Source of the DNA: an uncultured Mycoplasmatota bacterium
Lineage (GTDB): Bacteria > Bacillota_I > Bacilli_A > RF39 > UBA660
NCBI GenBank assembly: GCA_946494345.1
Contig: CAMMBX010000018.1
Location: 1-14,570 of the forward strand
Reading direction: 5' to 3'
DNA length: 14,570 nucleotides
Below, one piece after another: positions 1 through 6,817 of this stretch (position 1 is its first letter; every line of letters begins with the position of its first letter). The position numbers and the translations under genes were made by a program. The notes below the pieces were generated by a model. That model was not told the origin of the DNA. It worked only from the letters and a program-made list of their open reading frames with translations, and made no database searches.

Positions 1-1
1 T

Positions 2-64
2 ATATATAAAGTTGTAGATAACTACGACACTAGCACCATTAATTATTTAGGGAGATATGTATGA
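2..64 (+). CDS. 3' end of an upstream protein-coding gene (partial)
   Basis: A reading frame is open from the window edge to a TGA at 62-64 and reads ...KVVDNYDTSTINYLGRYV. The stop overlaps the ATG of the next gene as ATGA (61-64), a usual sign of translational coupling in bacterial operons. About 20 open codons could occur by chance in such AT-rich DNA, so the overlap is the main support. Bases 8-39 are also partly repeated in inverted orientation at 9244-9275. The product cannot be identified from this tail. Confidence 0.45.
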   Translation: MYKVVDNYDTSTINYLGRYV

Positions 65-1140
65 ATATTAAAGAAGAATTAATGAAGTTAAAAAATGGGT
101 TATTGGCTAGAAGAGATAAAAAACAAGAAGAGAAAGAACAAAATATTCCTAATGATACTTTAGAAGTTGTAAAAGATGAATATACAACTTTTAGAAATAT
201 AAACTCAAGATTAAGAAATCTAGATGATAAAGTTGATAATTATATAAACTGGTATTTTAAAAATGCTGTAAAAGGTCATTATACTCCTATTGGTGAATAT
301 AGTGAGCCAATAAGAATGCGAGATTTAATTGAGAAAATAGCAGTTTGGTATGAATTAAGATATCCTCAATATGAAGTTAATAGATTAATGCTAGGTTCTT
401 CAAAGGAAAGAACAGAGATTAATGAAGTAATGTTTAACAATAATCAATATTTTAGTGATATGCTTAATAGTTCAAACAATGTAAATCTAAATTGGGCAGA
501 CTTCTATAATAAAGAGGCTTTTATTAATTCATTACCAAGTAATGAACAGTTTATGTTTAGAGAAGTACATTATAGAAGTAATGTAACTATAGATGCTAAT
601 GTACCATATATAATTCGGTTACATTTTACACCAGATGGTATAGTAGAAATGGCCGAAAATTTTAATTATTTGAAAGAAGATAATTCTATTGACTTGGATA
701 GTTATTTTGTAGGGAGACATATTAAAGAAGTATTACAATATTTAAAATCTAATAATATTTCTCTAAATCCTAACAATAATTTAGAAGAAGAAATTAAATG
801 GCATGATAAATGGGTATTTCTAAAAGATGAATTTCTAAATTGTGTTATGTATAGAATAATTGAACGTGGTGGGAATAGAATTGGTCCTCGTAGAGCTTTC
901 TTATTTGCTAAAGAATTTAATAGAAATATAGATATTCCTATGATGTATGGTGTTGATACAAGTGATCCTGGTTTAAAACTATTTGTAGATGAATATATAA
1001 AAGCAGGTGGCTCTCTTGATTTAATTTGTTATGAGAACTATTTTAGTAGAGCAGAGAAAAATGCGATACTAAGTAGTGTTAGTGTTAGAGAGATTATGTC
1101 TATAGAAAACCGTTCTAAAGGTAGACAGTATAGCAAATAA
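61..1140 (+). CDS. Protein of unknown function (359 aa)
   Basis: I do not recognise this protein. The start is an ATG with AGGGAG (49-54) six bases upstream, and it overlaps the stop of a probable upstream gene by 4 bases. The product looks soluble: there is no signal peptide or membrane segment. Residues 4-30 are highly charged (K/E/R-rich) and probably helical. The rest is rich in aromatic residues and Asn. A Gly/Arg-rich stretch, GGNRIGPRRAFLFAKEF (270-286), followed by a run to about residue 330, looks like the best-conserved part. SYFVGRH at 214-220 resembles SYFVSKH in the unknown protein encoded at 7734-9041, but this is too short to prove kinship. The GNAT gene follows after 14 bases, so the two are probably co-transcribed. 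Confidence 0.85.
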   Translation: MNIKEELMKLKNGLLARRDKKQEEKEQNIPNDTLEVVKDEYTTFRNINSRLRNLDDKVDNYINWYFKNAVKGHYTPIGEYSEPIRMRDLIEKIAVWYELRYPQYEVNRLMLGSSKERTEINEVMFNNNQYFSDMLNSSNNVNLNWADFYNKEAFINSLPSNEQFMFREVHYRSNVTIDANVPYIIRLHFTPDGIVEMAENFNYLKEDNSIDLDSYFVGRHIKEVLQYLKSNNISLNPNNNLEEEIKWHDKWVFLKDEFLNCVMYRIIERGGNRIGPRRAFLFAKEFNRNIDIPMMYGVDTSDPGLKLFVDEYIKAGGSLDLICYENYFSRAEKNAILSSVSVREIMSIENRSKGRQYSK

Positions 1141-1154
1141 AAGAGTGTGACAAT

Positions 1155-1649
1155 ATGAAAATAGATATTATAAGTAAAGAAGAATTTAAAAAATATAAGA
1201 ATGATATTGATAGTATTCATTTAGAAAATACTTATCCTAATGGTTATTTAATTGATGATGATTATTTAATTAACGCTTCCAAGGTAGTATTAGTATTTAT
1301 AGATAGTAGAGTAGTAGGCTATGCTTCTTTATCTAAAGAAAATATTATTCCAGATGATGGAAGTGATTTTTCTGTTACTATATCACCTAATAATATTAAG
1401 ATTAGACAAATTGCAATTAATAAGAAACATCAAAATAAAGGTATTGGTACTGTTTTAATAAACTATATAAAACAATATGCCAAAGATAATAATATTGATT
1501 ATATTTATTTATATTCTATGGGGTTAAATAAAGATGGAGAAAGATTTTATTTAAAGAATAATTTTGTCTATAGTGGTGTTTGGAGTAATGATGAATATAA
1601 AGGGATAAAGGACTTTAAATCATTTTTTTATTCATATAAAGTTAAATAA
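1155..1649 (+). CDS. GNAT-family N-acetyltransferase
   Basis: Predicted cytoplasmic acetyltransferase that moves an acetyl group from acetyl-CoA to an amine. The substrate cannot be read from sequence. The acetyl-CoA-binding motif A lies at about 84-102: RQIAINKKHQNKGIGTVLI, with the R/QxxGxG-type pyrophosphate loop as QNKGIG. Motif B-like GERFYLKNNFV follows at 128-138, typical of the C-terminal GNAT strand and helix. The length of 164 aa is normal for a single-domain GNAT. The ATG has only a weak ribosome site (GAGTGTGA), and it sits 14 bases after the previous stop, which suggests coupled expression. A strong terminator begins directly after the stop codon. It could act on a small molecule, a peptide or a ribosomal protein. 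Confidence 0.9.
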   Translation: MKIDIISKEEFKKYKNDIDSIHLENTYPNGYLIDDDYLINASKVVLVFIDSRVVGYASLSKENIIPDDGSDFSVTISPNNIKIRQIAINKKHQNKGIGTVLINYIKQYAKDNNIDYIYLYSMGLNKDGERFYLKNNFVYSGVWSNDEYKGIKDFKSFFYSYKVK

Positions 1650-1673
1650 AAAAGAAGCATTTGTGCTTCTTTT
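1650..1673. terminator. Bidirectional Rho-independent terminator
   Basis: A perfect 10-bp stem, AAAAGAAGCA / TGCTTCTTTT, has a TTTG loop and ends in a T run on both strands. It lies between the convergent GNAT gene (stop 1647-1649) and the membrane protein gene on the minus strand (stop 1676-1678), so it can end both transcripts. Confidence 0.9.
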
Positions 1674-1675
1674 TA

Positions 1676-2959
1676 TCATATTGAAACTCCCATCATATTA
1701 TAAATAATTGTCATTAGGTTGTTTTCTATATTTGCAATATCTTCATCAGTTAAATCATTAATATTAACACTATTGCTAGTATCAATATCATTAAATTCTG
1801 CCACATCGTTAACTACTGTTTTTTCATCTTTTATACTTAAAATATCCATGTTAGTATTATTTCCTATTAAAGACATTGTAAATTCTGTAGTTATTTTATC
1901 ATTGTTAGTAATAGTAGCGATATTAGCATGAAAAGCTGTGTTAGTTGTAGCATCTATTATAAAATTAACATTTATATTATTTTTATTTAAAACAATTGTT
2001 CCTATATTTGTATTATTACTAGTTAAATTTATTGTTGTTGTATTATTTTCTTTTGTAATAATTCCTTTAATAGTCTCAGTACCATTTTCTGATATAGAAA
2101 TACTAGTCTTATCTTTAGTATTGAAAGTGATAGAATAGTTATTACTATCATTAGTTAATCCTAATTCATAGGTTACTATTTCTCCTTTATTAAGATAAAT
2201 GCTGTAGGTTATAGAACTATTAGTAGTATCAGTTGTATTATTAGATGTATCTAATTCATTTATGCTATCACCAAGTATTTCTTTAGATCTTTCATCATTT
2301 TTTAAATCATCAATAATAGCAGTAGCGATTTCATTTAGACGATTACCTGTTAATTCTAAACTTATTTTTTTATTATTGTTTTCAGTAGTTACTTTAATAT
2401 CATCATTGGTAATATTACTACCTAGACTTTCTATTATTTTTTCATAGATATAATTAATATCATCACTGGCTTTTATATTATCTTCTAAATAACTGAAAAT
2501 ATCATTTTCTTCAATCGTTATATATTTATCAAAGACATTTCTTAGAAAAATATAACTTATATTTTCAGTTTGATAAAAGTTAAGTCCTAATATTTCATTA
2601 GTATTTAATAGTAAATCTCCATTGAAGTATAAGGCTTTTTTATTAACATCTAGAAGATATAAATAATTAAAAGTACTATTATTTAGATTACCAATTATAA
2701 CATCACTGCCATCAGTACTATTTCCTAATAAAGGATTAATATTAAAGGTAGTAGTACCTGTAATTGTTTGTTTACTAACTTTTTGTTCATTCTCACTATT
2801 TAGATTAAATGTTTCTTTTAAAGCTGTTTTTAAATCATTAAATGATGTTACTATTCTATTTTTATTAGCATAGTTTTGATATATTAAAATTCCTCCTGCT
2901 ACTAATAGGCCTATCGCTACAATAATTATTATTGTAACAATAATTTTTCTCTTACTCAT
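1676..2959 (-). CDS. Membrane-anchored extracytoplasmic protein of unknown function (427 aa)
   Basis: I do not recognise the family. The chosen start is the ATG at 2957-2959 (MSKRKIIV...), seven bases after an AGGAG ribosome site. A longer frame from TTG at 2977 would run over that site. Residues about 3-26 are a basic cluster followed by a strongly hydrophobic helix (IIVTIIIIVAIGLLVAGGILI), which fits an uncleaved N-terminal anchor with the rest outside the cell. There is no lipobox cysteine. The ectodomain is rich in Asn, Thr, Ser and Ile with many alternating polar/hydrophobic stretches, so mostly beta structure is likely. The gene diverges from the sortase gene. The stop is TGA, followed two codons on by an in-frame TAA. 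Confidence 0.85.
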   Translation of the reverse strand: MSKRKIIVTIIIIVAIGLLVAGGILIYQNYANKNRIVTSFNDLKTALKETFNLNSENEQKVSKQTITGTTTFNINPLLGNSTDGSDVIIGNLNNSTFNYLYLLDVNKKALYFNGDLLLNTNEILGLNFYQTENISYIFLRNVFDKYITIEENDIFSYLEDNIKASDDINYIYEKIIESLGSNITNDDIKVTTENNNKKISLELTGNRLNEIATAIIDDLKNDERSKEILGDSINELDTSNNTTDTTNSSITYSIYLNKGEIVTYELGLTNDSNNYSITFNTKDKTSISISENGTETIKGIITKENNTTTINLTSNNTNIGTIVLNKNNINVNFIIDATTNTAFHANIATITNNDKITTEFTMSLIGNNTNMDILSIKDEKTVVNDVAEFNDIDTSNSVNINDLTDEDIANIENNLMTIIYNMMGVSI

Positions 2960-3092
2960 AAATTCACTCCTCACCAATATTATTATAGTTAAATTATAGC
3001 TTAAAAATTATTTTTAAGAAATAGATATCTAAAAATAGTTAAGATTTTACATAATATGACATAATTATGAAAATAATATTAAGGAGGTGTTG

Positions 3093-3830
3093 ATGGTGAT
3101 AAGAAAAAGAAGGTTATGGTATGTAGTATTAGTAATTGGAGGATTTATGATAATATTATTTACTTACAATATCACAAGTTATTTATATAGTTATAAAAGC
3201 GATTTAAAGTTTAAACAAGAATTAGAAGACAATATTATTAAAGATGATGTTAATTTTCTTTCAATTGATTTTTTACAGTTACAGGAAATCAATAATGATG
3301 TAGTAGGGTTTATTAAAGTAGAGAATACTAATATTAGCTATCCTATTGTTAAGAGTAGTGATAATACTTATTACTTAAATCATTCTTTTACTAATGAAAA
3401 AAATGATGCAGGTGCTATTTTTTTAGATTATAGAAATGACTTAGATAATCTTTCAAAGAATACTATTATATATGGACATGGAAGAATTGATAATAGTATG
3501 TTTGGAAGTTTAGATAATTTGTTAGAAGAAAAATGGCTTAAAAATAAAGATAACTATTATATAAAGATATCGACTCCTAAAAATAAAATGATATTTAAAA
3601 TATTTAGTGTTTATACTATAGAAAAAGAAAGTTATTATTTAAAGACATACTTTAGTAATAGTAAATACTTTAAAACTTTTTTGGAGACTATTATGAAAAG
3701 AAGTATTTTTAATTTTAAGACAAATGTAAATACTAATGATAAGATATTAACATTATCTACTTGTAAAGATAATTATGGTAAGAGAATTGTTGTTCATGCA
3801 AAAATGATAAAAAAAGAAGAAACTAATTAG
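3093..3830 (+). CDS. Class B sortase
   Basis: Membrane-bound cysteine transpeptidase that cleaves a sorting signal in secreted proteins and links them to the cell wall or to another surface acceptor. The ATG at 3093 is chosen because AAGGAGG (3081-3087) lies five bases upstream; a GTG at 3087 would overlap the ribosome site. Residues about 9-27 form an N-terminal membrane anchor. Sortase B hallmarks follow in order: TNISYPIV...DNTYYLNHSF (about 79-99), IFLDYRND, catalytic His129 in IIYGHGR, catalytic Cys224 in TLSTC and Arg231 in GKRIVVHAK. The length of 245 aa is typical of class B. The convergent neighbour encodes a protein ending in NPETS plus a membrane helix, a likely substrate. I leave the symbol empty because the subclass cannot be fixed. 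Confidence 0.95.
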   Translation: MVIRKRRLWYVVLVIGGFMIILFTYNITSYLYSYKSDLKFKQELEDNIIKDDVNFLSIDFLQLQEINNDVVGFIKVENTNISYPIVKSSDNTYYLNHSFTNEKNDAGAIFLDYRNDLDNLSKNTIIYGHGRIDNSMFGSLDNLLEEKWLKNKDNYYIKISTPKNKMIFKIFSVYTIEKESYYLKTYFSNSKYFKTFLETIMKRSIFNFKTNVNTNDKILTLSTCKDNYGKRIVVHAKMIKKEETN

Positions 3831-3835
3831 TTTCT
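3818..3835. terminator. Palindromic terminator spanning two convergent stop codons
   Basis: AGAAACTAATTAGTTTCT is an 18-base perfect palindrome that can form a 7-bp stem with an AATT loop. It covers the last codons of the sortase gene (plus) and the stop of the surface protein gene (minus). On the minus strand it is followed by TCTTTTTTT, a good Rho-independent signal. On the plus strand the T tract is weaker (AATCTTTATTT). Confidence 0.65.
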
Positions 3836-4586
3836 AATCTTTATTTAATATTTTGTTAAAGGCATAACTTGCTAGAATTACGAAAAGTGATAGGGACATT
3901 ATGTTTAAGATAAGAGAATCACTTGTTTCTGGGTTTTCTAAACTTTCTTCTAACTCATTAATTTCTTTAATACTTAATTCTTCTCCTGCTTCTAAATCGA
4001 ACCTTGTATTACCAATTTCTAAAATAGCATCATTAGTATCGGATGGTACCCATAGAGTAGGGGTATCGGCAGTTTCTGTAGTGTTAATTATTTGACTATT
4101 AGGTCCTAATGTTAAATGAGGAGAAGTATTAACATTATTTCCTTTACCTAATTCAATTCCCCCAAAGCCATTTCCTGATACATCTATTGTACCTTCAAAA
4201 GTAACATGACCGCCATTAATAAGTAATCCAGCATTTCCACCAGTTAATTTAATGTTTTTGATAGTAGCGTTTGTCTTATATACTTGTAAAACATAGATAC
4301 CGCCCCAGACAGTATTATCACTGCTATTGCTAGATCCAAATGTTCCTACATATTTAATTGTATGATTATTTCCATCAATAGTAACAGGACGTGTTATATT
4401 AATTTTCTCTGTTGTTTCTATATTACTGCCAAGAATAATAGTAGAGATGTTATTGTCATTTAAGGCTTCTTTAAGTTCGGCTTGGTTGTTAATAGTTTTA
4501 CTAGATGCAGCGTTAACATTTAAAGTAGTACTTAGGGTAATTGTTAAAATTAATAGTAATAGAACTTTAGTAATATTTTTTTTCAT
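3834..4586 (-). CDS. Secreted beta-helix-type surface protein with NPETS sorting signal
   Basis: A likely sortase substrate displayed on the cell surface. The start ATG has a strong AAAGGAGG ribosome site. Residues 1-26/27 form a signal peptide: KK, a long hydrophobic core, and a VNA-A cleavage region. Residues about 29-195 have short repeated strands with Gly and Asn turns (VTIDGNNHTIKYV, ATIKNIKLTGGNAGLLINGG), which suggests a right-handed parallel beta helix of the pectin-lyase type. No polysaccharide lyase active site can be seen, so binding or scaffolding is as likely as catalysis. The C-terminus has the sorting layout: NPETS (218-222), a hydrophobic helix (about 224-241) and a charged tail KILNKD. 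The gene converges on the class B sortase gene with 3 bases between stop codons. Confidence 0.85.
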   Translation of the reverse strand: MKKNITKVLLLLILTITLSTTLNVNAASSKTINNQAELKEALNDNNISTIILGSNIETTEKINITRPVTIDGNNHTIKYVGTFGSSNSSDNTVWGGIYVLQVYKTNATIKNIKLTGGNAGLLINGGHVTFEGTIDVSGNGFGGIELGKGNNVNTSPHLTLGPNSQIINTTETADTPTLWVPSDTNDAILEIGNTRFDLEAGEELSIKEINELEESLENPETSDSLILNIMSLSLFVILASYAFNKILNKD

Positions 4587-4677
4587 ATTTCCTCCTTTCC
4601 AGTATTAGTTTTTGTTATCTTGAGAAAAATATGCAAAAAATATGTCTTTTTATGGTACTAATTTTTGGCAAATGAGA

Positions 4678-4698
4678 AAAAGAGCATTAAGCTCTTTT
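4678..4698 (-). terminator. Rho-independent terminator of the coaE-coaD-MBL operon
   Basis: An 8-bp perfect stem, AAAAGAGC / GCTCTTTT, has a 5-base loop. On the minus strand it runs into GCTCTTTTTCTC, a T-rich tail. It is the first convincing terminator downstream of the MBL-fold gene, about 210 bases past its stop, so the operon transcript probably has a long 3' tail. Confidence 0.65.
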
Positions 4699-4704
4699 GA
4701 TGGT

Positions 4705-4724
4705 TGTGTATTTAATAATACACA
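4705..4724. other. Perfect hairpin, possible second terminator
   Basis: TGTGTATT / AATACACA forms an 8-bp stem with a TAAT loop. It is followed on the plus strand by TATTTT and lies 6 bases from the terminator at 4678-4698. It could be a backup terminator or a structured part of the operon's 3' tail. Confidence 0.45.
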
Positions 4725-4759
4725 TATTTTACCAGAAAGAAGTAAGACTTCCTAGTGTT

Positions 4760-4782
4760 TGTACATATTAATTATATGTACA
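4760..4782. repeat. 23-base inverted repeat (possible operator or hairpin)
   Basis: TGTACATAT and ATATGTACA are perfect 9-base arms around TAATT. No T run follows, so this does not look like a terminator. The symmetry would suit binding by a dimeric regulator, or a stable stem in the 3' tail of the CoA operon transcript. No function can be assigned. Confidence 0.5.
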
Positions 4783-4910
4783 TTATTATATTGTTCAAGA
4801 TTTTAAATATTATTCATATATTATAAAGATAATTTATCTAGTATTGATAATTTTTTAATTTTAAGCTTATTATTTTTCTTGCTACCTAATTCAATGTTAG
4901 GTTTAACTGT

Positions 4911-5684
4911 TTATCCATGATAGTCTCTTTTTAATATAAGTTTTTTATTTTCTATAGCAATATCTACATTTTTAAAATTTTCTTTTGCTTCTTCTAAGTA
5001 TTCATTTTTGTCTTCTTCTGGCCAAAAATGAGTTAATAATAGCTTTTTAGCATTAGATTTTTTGGCTAGAATACTTGCATCATAGGCAGTTAGGTGGGTT
5101 TTGCTCTTAGAATGATGTTTTTTTAGAAAAGAACTTTCACAAATAATTAAGTCAGCGTTATTACAAAATTCTATTAATTTTTCAAAGTTAGTAGTACCTA
5201 TATCGGATGTATATATGATTTTAAAGTCTTTGTTTTGTAATTTAACCATATATGATTTAATAGTATGAGAGTTATTATCTTCAAAGGTTACTTTTAGATC
5301 ATTAATATAAAAAGAATAGTTATTGTCTATAGCAAAATATTCGGAATAACTTTCTTTATTAGCTGTTATTTCTTGCTTATTAAATGCATAATCATCTTTT
5401 GGTAAGTAGATTTTAATTTTATTATTAAGTATTTCTAAATTATGATAAACGTAAGAAGCATATTGAATAGCACCGATATCCCCAAAATGATCTTTATGAT
5501 AGTGAGTTATTATTACTTTTAAGTTTTGTAAAATATTGGGAAAGCTTAATAATCTTGTTATACCATTACCACAATCTAATAATATTTTTTCATTTTTATA
5601 TTCTATTAAAAATCCGGGACAGTTCATATTGTTTTTAGGATAAGGTGAGATTGTTCCAAGTGGTGTTATTATTATTTCAACCAT
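4911..5684 (-). CDS. MBL-fold metal-dependent hydrolase (YhfI / RNase Z-like)
   Basis: Predicted cytoplasmic metallo-beta-lactamase-fold hydrolase that binds two metal ions, probably zinc. The metal-binding motif THYHKDHFGDI has His61, His63, Asp65 and His66. Further ligands are probably His140 (NNSHT), Asp161 (YTSDIG) and His219 (LLLTHFWPEED). The 257-aa length and the AIQYASYVY and LTAYDASILAKKSNAKKLLLTH segments match the YhfI-like, RNase Z-related branch better than glyoxalase II or beta-lactamases. A true tRNase Z role is not shown, because the exosite arm is not evident. It follows coaD by five bases, and its AAGGAG ribosome site lies inside the last codons of coaD, so it is the third gene of the CoA operon. 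The substrate is unknown. Confidence 0.9.
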   Translation of the reverse strand: MVEIIITPLGTISPYPKNNMNCPGFLIEYKNEKILLDCGNGITRLLSFPNILQNLKVIITHYHKDHFGDIGAIQYASYVYHNLEILNNKIKIYLPKDDYAFNKQEITANKESYSEYFAIDNNYSFYINDLKVTFEDNNSHTIKSYMVKLQNKDFKIIYTSDIGTTNFEKLIEFCNNADLIICESSFLKKHHSKSKTHLTAYDASILAKKSNAKKLLLTHFWPEEDKNEYLEEAKENFKNVDIAIENKKLILKRDYHG

Positions 5685-5689
5685 TTTAT

Positions 5690-6175
5690 CTAACTCCTTT
5701 TCTTTATTAACATTTTTTCTTTAACTATAGGATCAACATATTTTGAAATGTCTTTATTGAGATTAAGTATTTCTTTAACCATACTTGATGATACGAATTG
5801 ATATTCTTTATCGGCAAATAGACAAATTGTATTTACCTTGTTATTTGATATTTCTTTATTAATTTGTTGTAGCTTAACTTCATAATCGTAATCACTTAAG
5901 CTTCTTAGACCTCTAATAATGGCTTTACATTCGTATAATAAGGCAATATCTACTGCGGCCCCATTAGCAGTTATGACTTTTACATTATTAGTTTTTTGAT
6001 ATATATTTTTTATAATTTCCATTCTTTCTTCAATAGTCAATAATCCTGATGTTTTCAAGGGATTTTGTAAAACGGCAATTATAACTTCATCGAATAATTC
6101 ATAGGCTTGTTTTATGATATTCATATGTCCTTTAGTTAGGGGATCAAAGCTTCCTGGATATAAAACTTTTGTCAT
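5690..6175 (-). CDS. coaD: Pantetheine-phosphate adenylyltransferase
   Basis: Catalyses the fourth, next-to-last step of coenzyme A synthesis: 4'-phosphopantetheine plus ATP gives dephospho-CoA plus pyrophosphate. The nucleotidyltransferase signature is clear: YPGSFDPLTKGH (6-17), with His17 as the HxGH-type catalytic histidine. The family segment IIRGLRSLSDYDYE (87-100) and the C-terminal FVSSSMVKE (127-135), which stands for the usual ISSTxVRE/VKE signature, complete it. At 161 aa it is full length. Its ATG overlaps the TGA of coaE by 4 bases (ATGA, read on the minus strand), so the two genes are translationally coupled. The next gene starts five bases after its TAG stop. Confidence 0.97.
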   Translation of the reverse strand: MTKVLYPGSFDPLTKGHMNIIKQAYELFDEVIIAVLQNPLKTSGLLTIEERMEIIKNIYQKTNNVKVITANGAAVDIALLYECKAIIRGLRSLSDYDYEVKLQQINKEISNNKVNTICLFADKEYQFVSSSMVKEILNLNKDISKYVDPIVKEKMLIKKRS

Positions 6176-6729
6176 AATGATTTCACCATCCTTTTAACTG
6201 TTTCTTTATCATTTGTCTTTAAAACATAGTTAAAATATTCATAATTAAAATCTATACTTGCTTTTTCTCTTAAAGCAAATTCTTTTTCAGTTATATTATC
6301 TCTTTTCATTGCTCTTTGTTTCCTAACTTCATATGGAATATCTAAAAGTATTTTTATATTACACATATTGAAATATTTTGAAATAGATAATAATAGCCAA
6401 TCTAAAATAATAATTTTATCTTTATTTTCTTTTAGAAACTCATCTATTTCTACTTGCATGTATTTCCATGTAATATTAGATAATTTATGCATTTCATTTC
6501 TAGAGTCAAAAATTATTTCTCCAAGTTTTTTTCTATCAATATTATTATCATTAATAATGGAATTTCCAAATGAGTTTATTAGTTCTTCTTTAACTTCTTT
6601 TAATAATAAAACTTTATGACCAACGTTATCTATGTCTAAATGGATCGCTTCATGGTTAGTTAGTTCTATTATTTGTTTGGCTAATGTACTTTTGCCACTA
6701 CCGCTTTTACCACAAATGCCTATAATCAT
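6172..6729 (-). CDS. coaE: Dephospho-CoA kinase
   Basis: Catalyses the last step of coenzyme A synthesis, phosphorylation of dephospho-CoA on the ribose 3'-OH. The N-terminal P-loop is GICGKSGSGKST (4-15), followed by the substrate-binding acidic segment HLDIDNVGH (30-38). IDRKKLGEIIF (about 64-74) matches the conserved CoaE segment LDRxxLGxxVF. ITWKYM stands where ITHPxI is usual, and the lid region is somewhat divergent. At 185 aa it is slightly shorter than the common ~200. A strong AAGGAGG site lies seven bases before the ATG. It heads the operon with coaD, which supports the assignment over a generic nucleotide kinase. Confidence 0.92.
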   Translation of the reverse strand: MIIGICGKSGSGKSTLAKQIIELTNHEAIHLDIDNVGHKVLLLKEVKEELINSFGNSIINDNNIDRKKLGEIIFDSRNEMHKLSNITWKYMQVEIDEFLKENKDKIIILDWLLLSISKYFNMCNIKILLDIPYEVRKQRAMKRDNITEKEFALREKASIDFNYEYFNYVLKTNDKETVKRMVKSL

Positions 6730-6750
6730 ATTACTTCCTCCTTTAATTGC

Positions 6751-6779
6751 ATTATATTACTTTTATTGATATAATTAAA
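6751..6779 (-). promoter_or_regulatory. Probable promoter of the coaE operon
   Basis: On the minus strand a perfect -10 box TATAAT (6751-6756) lies a short distance before the coaE ribosome site. The -35 position gives only TTTAAT with a 17-base spacer. The strong -10 makes it plausible. It overlaps the opposing LysR promoter, so expression of the two directions may be linked. Confidence 0.4.
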
Positions 6780-6794
6780 ATGCATATTTATTAT
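6766..6794 (+). promoter_or_regulatory. Sigma-A type promoter of the LysR gene
   Basis: TTGATA (6766-6771), a 17-base spacer and TATTAT (6789-6794) lie 23 bases before the ATG. The region also has TGCATT / AATGCA arms (6748-6753 and 6779-6784). These could be part of a regulator site, given that LysR proteins often control divergent promoters. Confidence 0.5.
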
Positions 6795-6817
6795 CTTTAA
6801 CATAACTGGAGGTTATT

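Larger units (their letters stand above)
4587..4910. other. Gene-free interval with three hairpins
   Basis: This 324-base stretch separates the surface protein start (4586) from the stop of the MBL-fold gene (4911), both on the minus strand. It holds the ribosome site of the surface protein gene and, listed separately, a terminator hairpin, a second perfect hairpin and a 23-base inverted repeat. An extra 6-bp stem, ACCTAA / TTAGGT (about 4884-4902), follows the MBL-fold gene stop but has no T run. I see no supportable open frame or RNA gene. The promoter of the surface protein gene must lie here, but I could not assign it. Confidence 0.6.

Noticed and set aside
1..40. Left edge as the 3' end of a tRNA (AGCACCA)
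   Set aside because: The preceding bases do not form a T arm: GTTGTAG/CTACGAC pairs over 7 bp with a 4-base loop, and no TTC-type loop is present. A protein tail overlapping the next start codon explains it better.
1719..2447. Long plus-strand frames opposite the membrane protein gene
   Set aside because: Hydrophobic shadows of an Asn/Thr-rich gene on the other strand; no ribosome sites or family resemblance.
3087..3095. GTG start for the sortase
   Set aside because: The GTG at 3087 overlaps the AAGGAGG ribosome site. The ATG at 3093 has correct spacing.
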